Shown here in pieces: positions 8,516 through 15,843 of a DNA stretch of 64,000 nucleotides (position 1 is the stretch's first letter; every line of letters starts with the position of its first letter). The stretch covers positions 62,001 through 126,000 of the forward strand of contig NZ_JBOEFY010000026.1 in NCBI RefSeq assembly GCF_050633145.1, in the 5' to 3' direction. This DNA comes from Kordia sp050633145. GTDB lineage: Bacteria > Bacteroidota > Bacteroidia > Flavobacteriales > Flavobacteriaceae. A program made the position numbers and the translations under genes. The notes under the pieces are model-generated. The model saw nothing but the letters and a program-made list of their open reading frames with translations, made no database searches and was not told the origin of the DNA.

Positions 8516-10813
8516 ATGAATGTTCACGCCGAAAAGTCAAAAGAAAATACAACAACTCCATCTCAAATTGCACAGCAAAAGGCGAAAGATAATACTGCAT
8601 TCCAATTTGAAGATAATCGCCCACAAACTGCTATTCAGAAAAAAATAAATGAAGGCTCTTTAACTAGCCAAACACAAACAATTCAGAAAAAACAAAATAA
8701 TACTGGATTACCCAACAATCTTAAATCGGGCATAGAAAATCTTTCTGGTTATTCCATGAACGATGTAAAAGTTCATTATAATTCTAATAAACCTGCACAA
8801 TTACAAGCACATGCATTTGCACAAGGAACAGATATTCATTTAGCTGCTGGACAAGAAAAACATTTGCCGCATGAAGCCTGGCATGTAGTACAACAAAAAC
8901 AAGGAAGAGTGAAGCCTACCCTGCAAATGAAAGGCAAGGTAACTATCAATGATGATCAAAGTCTTGAAAGAGAAGCAGATATTATGGGGGCTCAAGCATT
9001 AAAAAATGTTGCTACTGTATCTGGAAGTATATCAAATCCAATTCAAAGAAAAGTAAATTCTAGCATCGTAGTTCAGCGTTATAAAGAAAAAAATGCTAAT
9101 AGTTATACACTTGGTGGCGCAAGTAATAAAACTCATTTTTTTACTACTCAATCGGAAGATCCTATATTAGAAAAGAAAAAAAAGAAAGATTATAAAATAA
9201 AACATGATATAAAAAGAACAGATACTAAACAAGGTTTATTAGTTTCTGATGATGATACATTAGCTATTAATAAGACAACCGCTCACGCAAAAGAATTTTA
9301 TGCTGTTGATGCTATTTTTAATAATGCCAATAAAAAACTTAAATCAGTAAAAAGTGATGTAAGGCTACAAAAAAGCGGCGGTTTAAATATAAATACCAAT
9401 GCCAAAAAGTTATGGAAGATTATACCTGTCCCACTTAAATCTAGCGCCTTAGACAAGCAAAAAGAGTTTGCAGGTTTAATTTCACATATCTGTATTGAAA
9501 TGGCTTCAGGCGTTATGGGAAATAAAAATAGTTATCGACATGAAGCTGTATTTAAAAATAAAAATAAGCCACAAGAAGCCGAGACTGTTCTAAATATAAA
9601 ATCAGAACCTGATTCGGGAGATTCTAAAGTAAGTGGCATTGCAACTGCATTAACAGATTCTCCAAAAAACCTTGATCCTAAAAAAATACGAGAAAAAGCT
9701 ATAGAAGGCAGCCAAAAGGAATTACCAGGAAAGCATTATGGAGTTCAAGCAGGAAATAAACAGTTAGATAAGAAGGCGAAAAAGCTAGGTGTTAATCAAT
9801 ATGCAAAACCCGATATTGGTGAAGGCTATGCTACTTTTAGTGTTTCTGCTAGTAAAGAAAAACAAATTGATTATGTTCAAACAGGAAAAGAACGTGAAAT
9901 ACTGAAAAGTATTTGGGGCTATCATTTTGCAACTGTAATCGCTAAAAGTCTTGATGGAAAAGATACAATAACATTAGAAAATTATAATCGTACCGATGAC
10001 ATTTATGAGCAACTTTCAAAAATTGTAGATCGACTAGTACAAGGTAATAAAAAGAAGTTTGCTGCTATATTAGATGAAGTTCAAACAAAAAAGGGAGACA
10101 ACAGACCTCAAATACAAGCAAAATTAATAACAGCTTTAAGTGTTGCACGAAATAAATCGACAGGAGAAGCTCAAGACGATTTCTTAGATATTTTAGGAGC
10201 TTATGATTCTACAAGAAGTTGGTTTTTTATGATGCAAGGTTCAGGAAAAGGACAGAGTTTTCATGAACAGCAATCAGCCAGTGATGCTTTTGTAAACCCT
10301 ATTACGTTAAGAGTAAGACCGCAAAATAAAGAGAAAGAAAAAATAAGAAGTGAGAAAATTTCTCATATTAAAAAATATCCGAATCCACCTGCAACACTGT
10401 TAGAAGAACCTGCATTTAGTACATATGCAAGTAAGAAAAAAGGAATTATTGCAAGTATTGAAAATGCAGAAACAGTAAACGAAATAAAGCAAGCGTATAA
10501 AGTCGCAAAAAAAGAATTGCCAAACTTAATTATAAACAATGTAACAAACTCAATTGTTTCGCTAACTGAACAAAGTGGAACCCTAAATTTTAATAAAAAT
10601 TTACAGGCAGTAATCCAAGAAAAAAATATTCTAAAAAAATGTGCAATGGCTATAAATGTTGGTCAAAAAGCACATTTTGCTATTGAAGATCAAATTCAAA
10701 AATTATGGATTACTCAAACTGAAAAGCACATGAAATATGCTATGCTACAATATAAAGTCATAGATGCTACAAGATATTTGGGTACAATACCTAGTATTTA
10801 TAATAAAACATAG
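8516..10813 (+). CDS. DUF4157 (eCIS core) domain protein, putative injection-system cargo
   Basis: A 765-aa protein with no signal peptide. A disordered N-terminus contains repeated IQKK motifs. The eCIS-core DUF4157 domain follows at about residues 60-130, with KSGIENLSGYSMNDVKVHYN, AQGTDIHLAAGQEK and the zincin-like HEAWH near residues 119-123. In known families this domain marks proteins linked to extracellular contractile injection systems, often loaded cargo. The remaining 600 residues, lysine-rich and ending in helical segments, match nothing I recognise and would be the effector part. No sheath, tube or baseplate gene is nearby. The M15 peptidase gene follows 90 bases later. Confidence 0.75.
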   Translation: MNVHAEKSKENTTTPSQIAQQKAKDNTAFQFEDNRPQTAIQKKINEGSLTSQTQTIQKKQNNTGLPNNLKSGIENLSGYSMNDVKVHYNSNKPAQLQAHAFAQGTDIHLAAGQEKHLPHEAWHVVQQKQGRVKPTLQMKGKVTINDDQSLEREADIMGAQALKNVATVSGSISNPIQRKVNSSIVVQRYKEKNANSYTLGGASNKTHFFTTQSEDPILEKKKKKDYKIKHDIKRTDTKQGLLVSDDDTLAINKTTAHAKEFYAVDAIFNNANKKLKSVKSDVRLQKSGGLNINTNAKKLWKIIPVPLKSSALDKQKEFAGLISHICIEMASGVMGNKNSYRHEAVFKNKNKPQEAETVLNIKSEPDSGDSKVSGIATALTDSPKNLDPKKIREKAIEGSQKELPGKHYGVQAGNKQLDKKAKKLGVNQYAKPDIGEGYATFSVSASKEKQIDYVQTGKEREILKSIWGYHFATVIAKSLDGKDTITLENYNRTDDIYEQLSKIVDRLVQGNKKKFAAILDEVQTKKGDNRPQIQAKLITALSVARNKSTGEAQDDFLDILGAYDSTRSWFFMMQGSGKGQSFHEQQSASDAFVNPITLRVRPQNKEKEKIRSEKISHIKKYPNPPATLLEEPAFSTYASKKKGIIASIENAETVNEIKQAYKVAKKELPNLIINNVTNSIVSLTEQSGTLNFNKNLQAVIQEKNILKKCAMAINVGQKAHFAIEDQIQKLWITQTEKHMKYAMLQYKVIDATRYLGTIPSIYNKT

Positions 10814-10903
10814 CAGTCATAACTATTTAAAATCTAAGTGTTTTCACCCTTTTACATTGTGTTCATTTTTTCTTAATTTGCTTACAAATAAAAAGTTATA
10901 CTC

Positions 10904-11980
10904 ATGGAATGTTCAAACCTACTAGAATCAGCATTAAAAAAAGGAAATATTCAACAGTCTTTGTTTCAAGGATCAAACGATAAAGTTTTGATTACCGATT
11001 TGCAACGAACGCTTTTTGAGCTGGGTTTCCGCAAAGAACTAAAATGGGATGACTATCGGGCAGATGGCGATTACGGAAAAGCCACTGCTGCAGCCGTTGC
11101 TGCTTTTGCCAAACGAAATAATAAACAAAGTGATGGAAAATCTGTAACAGATGCATTGGCAAAACTAATTTTACAAAGGCATGATTTTCTACCAGAAATG
11201 TACATATTATGGGAAATACATACATCCGATCTTCGTACGAAGAAATATATTTCTAAAGGTTCAAAAATGAGCATCACTGCAATTCAAGTATTTTTAAATA
11301 CAGAAGGTTATGGCGAACAACTTAATTTTAAGAAGTTTGGTGCCGATGGTTTTTATGGAAATAGTACTCGAAATGCTGTAATTAAATATGCTAGCGATAA
11401 TACTATTCAATCGGATGGTGATTTACTTTCACGACCATTGATTAATCTTTTCTTGAAAGACATTAACAGATATTACGGAAGTAAATGGAATGACTTAGCA
11501 ACTAAAAATTTACCAAATAAAAAATCGCCTTTGGTATTGTTTGAAGGTTCAAATTTTTCTGGAAAACCATGTCGAGCTGATGTAGAATTTGTGCCTTCAC
11601 TAGAGAAGATTAACGACTATGCTAAACAGGCAAATGTTTTTGTATATGTGACAAGTTCTTTTAGAACTACAACCAATGTACAAGGTGCTATTGTAAAGCC
11701 CGCAACTTTTTCAAACCATTTGGCAGGACACGGTATTGATATGAATTTACAATACGGAAATGGCGGATGGGCAAATTCAACAGTATTGGCAAAATATCCA
11801 AACGTTCCAGCACCTGTAAAACAATTTCTAAGCTTAATTATTAATGATCCAAAATTGCGCTGGGGCGGAAAGTTTAACACAAAAGATCCTGTACATATTG
11901 ATGATCATTTAAATAAAGATCGTGCTGCTTGGAGAAAACGCTATCAAGCTATGCAAGAAGCGGTTCAATTAGGAAAATAA
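10904..11980 (+). CDS. Peptidoglycan-binding, M15-type D,D-peptidase-like protein
   Basis: A 358-aa protein. Two peptidoglycan-binding-like repeats occupy about residues 25-90 and 120-185; both contain a (D/A)DG-x-YG motif (RADGDYGKAT, GADGFYGNST). A C-terminal M15-type peptidase follows, with SNHLAGHGIDMN near residue 270 and PVHIDDHL near residue 328; these carry the expected His, Asp and His zinc ligands. There is no signal peptide, so export would need lysis or another carrier. It follows the DUF4157 gene on the same strand and may help injected or released cargo pass the cell wall; that link is inferred. Confidence 0.78.
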   Translation: MECSNLLESALKKGNIQQSLFQGSNDKVLITDLQRTLFELGFRKELKWDDYRADGDYGKATAAAVAAFAKRNNKQSDGKSVTDALAKLILQRHDFLPEMYILWEIHTSDLRTKKYISKGSKMSITAIQVFLNTEGYGEQLNFKKFGADGFYGNSTRNAVIKYASDNTIQSDGDLLSRPLINLFLKDINRYYGSKWNDLATKNLPNKKSPLVLFEGSNFSGKPCRADVEFVPSLEKINDYAKQANVFVYVTSSFRTTTNVQGAIVKPATFSNHLAGHGIDMNLQYGNGGWANSTVLAKYPNVPAPVKQFLSLIINDPKLRWGGKFNTKDPVHIDDHLNKDRAAWRKRYQAMQEAVQLGK

Positions 11981-12003
11981 GGTTTACACTCACATATAAA
12001 ATT

Positions 12004-12040
12004 AAAAAGCCAATGAAAGTAAAATTTCGTTGGCTTTTTT
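12004..12040. terminator. Bidirectional intrinsic terminator between convergent genes
   Basis: AAAAAGCCAATGAAA (12004-12018) pairs with TTTCGTTGGCTTTTT (12025-12039) around a short loop. A-rich and T-rich tracts flank it on both sides, so it can serve the M15 gene and the minus-strand RiPP gene ending at 12058. Confidence 0.8.
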
Positions 12041-12057
12041 GTGTTATTTCGGATGAT

Positions 12058-12297
12058 TTAATCTCCGCCACCAATACCTGAAGCACAACCTCTTCTAGCA
12101 TTACTTAACGGATCATCCGTAGAACTTGTACAAGACTTTGGATCTGCTGTATAACATTGACATGAATCTTGATTGATTGTTGGTTCATTTGTAGTACATG
12201 GTCCGTCATTTGTTTGTCCTCCACCAATAAAATGATATTTCCCTACAGAAGCAATTGTAAACTTTTTTAGTGCAAGTATTGACTTTTTCCTTTTCAT
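12058..12297 (-). CDS. Class I lanthipeptide-like precursor peptide (79 aa)
   Basis: The leader (KKSILALKKFTIASVGKY) follows the LxLKKxxIAxV pattern of Bacteroidota class I lanthipeptide-like precursors and ends near a GGG at residues 25-27. The core is rich in Thr and Ser and has five cysteines (GPC, DSCQC, KSC, RGC), then a Gly-rich tail. Ring formation is possible by Ser/Thr dehydration and Cys addition, but no LanB, LanC or other maturation gene is in the window. The gene is divergent from the TPR-AraC regulator at 12501. The palindrome at 12382-12399 lies between them. Confidence 0.75.
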   Translation of the reverse strand: MKRKKSILALKKFTIASVGKYHFIGGGQTNDGPCTTNEPTINQDSCQCYTADPKSCTSSTDDPLSNARRGCASGIGGGD

Positions 12298-12381
12298 AAT
12301 TTTGAATTTTAATATTAAGTTATCTATTTCAAAACTACAATTATTTGCTTTTTATTATACTGAAAAACAACAACATAAATA

Positions 12382-12399
12382 GACAATATATCTATTGTC
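12382..12399. promoter_or_regulatory. Palindromic operator-like site between RiPP gene and TPR-AraC gene
   Basis: GACAATATATCTATTGTC has perfect 7-base arms (GACAATA/TATTGTC) around four bases. Its reverse complement differs at only 2 of 18 positions from the site at 14239-14256. It is about 85 bases upstream of the minus-strand precursor and 102 bases upstream of the regulator, which suits autoregulation and control of the divergent precursor. Confidence 0.45.
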
Positions 12400-12500
12400 G
12401 CAACTATACATGCAGTTTTCTTCATATTTTTCTTCAAGAAAAGAGAAAAGAACATGAGATACTCCAAAAAAATGTATTTTAGTATTTCTAGATCCTCTTT

Positions 12501-14204
12501 ATGTCATCAAAACATTATTTCAGCTTTACTTTTTTCCTTTCTGTTAGTTTCTCATTATTTGGTCAAACACAAAATATATTAACTGTAGATTCGCTTTTAC
12601 AGAAAGATTTTAAAGAATTGCGTACACAGTTTTTTGATGCTGAAACTTCAGATATAGAAGCTAGTATATATGCAGATGCATATCTAAAAAAAGCAAAACA
12701 ACTTCAAAATTCAAAAAGAATTATTGATGGTTACTATTGTAAAAGTTTACTAGATTCAGATCCATTAAAAATGAAATATATTGATAGTCTTATTCAATAT
12801 TCTGCAAAACGTTCAGATCATTATTTAATGGAAAATGCATTGGTCATAAAAGCCGGAGATTTATATACTAAACGATTTTACAAAAAGGCGTTAAATATAT
12901 ATATAGAAGCACAACAATATGCAAAAGCCAGTAATAATAAGCTTACCCTTTTTAATATTGAATATAATATTGGCGTCATTTACAATTTGATCGGAGATTA
13001 TGAAATTGGATTGCAAACACTTAAAAGGTCCTTGAAAAATTTTGAAAAATTAGATTTTCAAGATGATTGGAGGCGTTTTAGAGTAATATCAAGTATGGTG
13101 ACATCATATAGACAACTTCACATGTATGATTCTGTAACTTACTATTCTTCAAACACAATAAAAAAAATACACAAACTACCTAAGTATAAACGGTTATACA
13201 ACGTGCTTGTACTTAAAGAAGGAATCAATTTATATCATAAGAAAAAGTATTCAAGTTCCATTGATAGCATTCAAAAAACAATTCCATTTTTTAAAAGTAT
13301 AGAAGATGATTCAAATTTGGCATATGTTTATTTTTATTTAGGAAGAACTCATTTAGCAACTCAACATACTGATGAAGCTATTAATTATCTCAAGAAAGTA
13401 GATACTATTTTTTCAAAAGTAAATTATTTATTTCCTGAGATAAGGTCAGCTTATGAATTGTTGATCGATCATTATAAAAAGGAGGAAGATCTAAAAAAAC
13501 AACTTATCTATATTGAACGATTGTTACGTTTGGACAGTATTACGCATGACAAAGAATTGTATTTAACCAAACACATTTCCGAAGATTATAATACGCCAAG
13601 ACTCATTGCTGACAAGCAACAAATTATTAATTCACTTGAAAAGAAAGAGAACTTTTATGTTGTCAGCATTATTGGCGCAATACTTTTGATTTTGTTGATT
13701 GGAGGCTTTTTAATCTATCAATACATACAACGAAATGTGTATAAAAAGCGTTTCGAACAATTGTTAAAAGAACAAGAAGAAAACAAACGACATACAATCA
13801 TTGATGTTTCAGATCGTAAGAAGAGTGAATTAAATATTCCCGAAGATATTATAACGTCAGTATTGAAAAATTTGGCTGATTTCAAACAGAAAGAGGAGTT
13901 TTTATCGTCTAATGTGACACTTCAAAAACTAGCCAAACGTTTTAAAACCAATCATACATATTTATCCAAAATTATTAATATCTATGAAGGGAAAAGCTTT
14001 AATGCATTTATAAATGAATTACGCATTTCGTATACTATTAAGCGATTACAAACCGATGCTGTCTTTAGGAAGTATACAATTGATGCCATTGCAGAAGAAT
14101 CTGGCTTTAGTAATACACGTACATTTTCGAGAGCTTTTCAACGAAAAACAAACTTAAATCCTTCCTATTTTATTAAAAACCTGAACGCTTCAAAATTGTC
14201 ATAA
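12501..14204 (+). CDS. Membrane TPR protein with C-terminal AraC-type DNA-binding domain
   Basis: A 567-aa regulator. It has an N-terminal signal or anchor segment, then TPR-like helical repeats over about residues 40-370 (for example YKKALNIYIEAQQYAKAS and TDEAINYLKKVDTIF). A transmembrane helix follows near residue 390 (VVSIIGAILLILLIGGFLIY). The AraC-type double helix-turn-helix occupies about residues 460-560 (LQKLAKRFKTNHTYLSKIIN; IDAIAEESGFSNTRTFSRAF). This layout of periplasmic sensor, membrane helix and cytoplasmic DNA-binding domain is common in Bacteroidota. RiPP precursors lie on both sides with matching palindromes, so it is the best local candidate to control them. Confidence 0.82.
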   Translation: MSSKHYFSFTFFLSVSFSLFGQTQNILTVDSLLQKDFKELRTQFFDAETSDIEASIYADAYLKKAKQLQNSKRIIDGYYCKSLLDSDPLKMKYIDSLIQYSAKRSDHYLMENALVIKAGDLYTKRFYKKALNIYIEAQQYAKASNNKLTLFNIEYNIGVIYNLIGDYEIGLQTLKRSLKNFEKLDFQDDWRRFRVISSMVTSYRQLHMYDSVTYYSSNTIKKIHKLPKYKRLYNVLVLKEGINLYHKKKYSSSIDSIQKTIPFFKSIEDDSNLAYVYFYLGRTHLATQHTDEAINYLKKVDTIFSKVNYLFPEIRSAYELLIDHYKKEEDLKKQLIYIERLLRLDSITHDKELYLTKHISEDYNTPRLIADKQQIINSLEKKENFYVVSIIGAILLILLIGGFLIYQYIQRNVYKKRFEQLLKEQEENKRHTIIDVSDRKKSELNIPEDIITSVLKNLADFKQKEEFLSSNVTLQKLAKRFKTNHTYLSKIINIYEGKSFNAFINELRISYTIKRLQTDAVFRKYTIDAIAEESGFSNTRTFSRAFQRKTNLNPSYFIKNLNASKLS

Positions 14205-14238
14205 GCACTTTTTCTTGATTTTATTTCGCCACAGAAAC

Positions 14239-14256
14239 GACAATAGATGAATTGTC
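14239..14256. promoter_or_regulatory. Second operator-like palindrome downstream of the AraC gene
   Basis: GACAATAGATGAATTGTC has 6-base arms (GACAAT/ATTGTC). It matches the reverse complement of the site at 12382-12399 at 16 of 18 positions. It is 35 bases after the regulator stop and about 257 bases before the precursor at 14513. The rest of the 308-base gap is AT-rich with no gene. Confidence 0.42.
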
Positions 14257-14512
14257 ATGCAAAATGATTTTTTCTGATTTTGAATATATTCTGAGAAGTT
14301 TCAACAATGTGAAACCTTTCATTAGTAATAAACATAAACAATTAACAATCAACACATTAAACTAACAAACACATACTTCCATAAAATTACAAATTCAATA
14401 CTATCCATTCTTTTTCAGGCGATTGTCATTATATCAATTGACGTATTAAGCGTTTTTTTAGAGCTTTTTCTTTGTATAGATTTACTTCAAGTTTAATCAA
14501 AACATTAGTATT

Positions 14513-14707
14513 ATGAAAAAAAAGAGATTACAACACAGTACATTAAAATTGAACAAAGGTCGCATTGCAGATTTACAAGCTGGAACTATTTTTGGAGGCG
14601 AAGATAAAGGTGGAAAAAATAAAGATACTATAAAGGATTGCATACACTCAAATTCTATAAATGTTCTTCATTGTCCTGTGCCAAGTAATACAAATCCAAC
14701 ATATTAA
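14513..14707 (+). CDS. Class I lanthipeptide-like precursor peptide (64 aa)
   Basis: The leader (KKRLQHSTLKLNKGRIADLQ) matches the TLxLxKxRIAxL pattern and ends at a GG near residues 27-28. The 35-residue core is charged and has two cysteines (DC, HC) with several Ser and Thr, so it could form at most two thioether rings. It lies downstream of the TPR-AraC regulator and is followed by its own terminator. Confidence 0.7.
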   Translation: MKKKRLQHSTLKLNKGRIADLQAGTIFGGEDKGGKNKDTIKDCIHSNSINVLHCPVPSNTNPTY

Positions 14708-14753
14708 AGAGTTTGGTATGTAATTTCGTAGTTGCATATCATGTTTTAGTTTC

Positions 14754-14783
14754 GCCCGGAAGTAGTTATCCGGGCATTTTTTT
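14754..14783 (+). terminator. Intrinsic terminator after the 64-aa precursor
   Basis: GCCCGGA (14754-14760) pairs with TCCGGGC (14769-14775), followed by A and seven T. It separates the two adjacent precursor genes. Confidence 0.8.
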
Positions 14784-14819
14784 AACTAAAGTGCATTTTA
14801 ATACTTAAAAAAGAAAATC

Positions 14820-15068
14820 ATGAAAAAACAAAAATTAGGGTTGAATACATTAAGCTTGACAAAGTCAAGAGTTGCAGAGTTAAATTCATTAAATGCTAAA
14901 GGCGGTAATGGCGAATCTACAAATCCACAATGCATCCTTACAGGAGTTATTGATGGATGCGATGTTACTAAAAATTGTAACTCAAATGCCTGCGGAAGTA
15001 ATAACTGTAGCGTTGGTTGCAATCCAACAGAAACAAAAGCATTATTGTCTTGTTATTTTAGTTGTTAA
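14820..15068 (+). CDS. Class I lanthipeptide-like precursor peptide (82 aa)
   Basis: The leader (KKQKLGLNTLSLTKSRVAEL) fits the LSLxKSRVAxL pattern and ends at a GG near residues 28-29. The core has eight cysteines, several in xC pairs typical of this group (SNACGSNNCSVGC, SCYFSC), with many Ser, Thr and Asn. A T-tract hairpin follows at 15176-15211. No maturation enzyme is encoded in the window. Confidence 0.75.
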   Translation: MKKQKLGLNTLSLTKSRVAELNSLNAKGGNGESTNPQCILTGVIDGCDVTKNCNSNACGSNNCSVGCNPTETKALLSCYFSC

Positions 15069-15175
15069 ACTAAAAAAATGTCACAAATAGTATCATTTTA
15101 GCTTACTGACTTTTTACGACACAGGCACCAAAGTGTCATTCAGTTTAATGAAATTTTTAAAATTATCATATTGAG

Positions 15176-15211
15176 AAATCGTCTGGAATTAATTTTCGAG
15201 GCGATTTTTTT
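15176..15211 (+). terminator. Intrinsic terminator downstream of the 82-aa precursor
   Basis: AAATCGTCT pairs with AGGCGATTT (one G-T pair) around a loop of about 14 bases, followed by seven T. Confidence 0.65.
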
Positions 15212-15261
15212 GATTTCTTTTACAATACAAGAAAAAAAGTGAATCGAAGTTCGCTAAGATT

Positions 15262-15357
15262 GTCTATATACGCACCAATCTCTACCCAATCATTTTGTAC
15301 TACTCCCTGTGAATTTCCAGTAGTATGAATATCAAACTTTATCGCTTTAATAGTCAT
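15262..15357 (-). pseudogene. Decayed copy of the 3' end of the ABC permease/M1 peptidase gene
   Basis: These 96 bases align without gaps to 20029-20124 inside the intact gene at 19861-23481, with about 13 mismatches by hand alignment (roughly 86% identity). The translated remnant keeps MTIKAIKFDI and QNDWVEIG of the parent. It has the same strand as the parent, so it forms a direct repeat on the far side of the toxin-immunity genes. No start or complete domain remains. Confidence 0.75.
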
Positions 15358-15488
15358 TTCAATTGATACGTTTTTTCCATGTTTCAAACAATAAAAAAAC
15401 ATATCAAATTTTGATTTAAATATTGCTTTTATAACTTACTGCAACTACAAGAGCAACCCTATAATAAGTGGCATTTTACGCTTTATAA

Positions 15489-15611
15489 TTAGTTTCTTTG
15501 TCTTATGAAAAAAGGGGAATAAAACCATACATGCTTATTGGGAACTTTTACTTCAAAAAAGATAGACACCAATAACAAAGTTACAGCTAGTAGCAAATAA
15601 CCACTTTTCAT
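15489..15611 (-). CDS. Possible 40-aa single-pass membrane peptide
   Basis: An ATG frame of 40 codons encodes a short start (MKSGY), a hydrophobic helix (LLLAVTLLLVSIFF) and a basic, aromatic tail. Such small membrane proteins are common between genes in this group, but I recognise no family. It lies in the 775-base gap 15069-15843, which otherwise holds a terminator, the decayed gene copy and AT-rich DNA. Confidence 0.3.
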   Translation of the reverse strand: MKSGYLLLAVTLLLVSIFFEVKVPNKHVWFYSPFFIRQRN

Positions 15612-15843
15612 ATCATAAAAATCATATTTAAGACTGATCTGAATGTCCATTACACATTCAGAAATAGGATAGATATGTCTAATTATTACATCAAATTTTA
15701 AGCAAGCATTTTATGGAAAAATCAATCTTACAACTATTTCAAAACTACCCAAAAACGAGAAAAACTATAAGTAAAAAAGGCAATGAATGTCTTCTTTTCA
15801 CATATAGGAGAAGGAACAGTGCACACTAAAAATATACGATTCA

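Noticed and set aside
14421..14442. Third possible copy of the GACAATA palindrome (ATTGTCATTATATCAATTGAC)
   Set aside because: The arms are out of register and it matches the other two sites poorly; it could be chance in AT-rich DNA.
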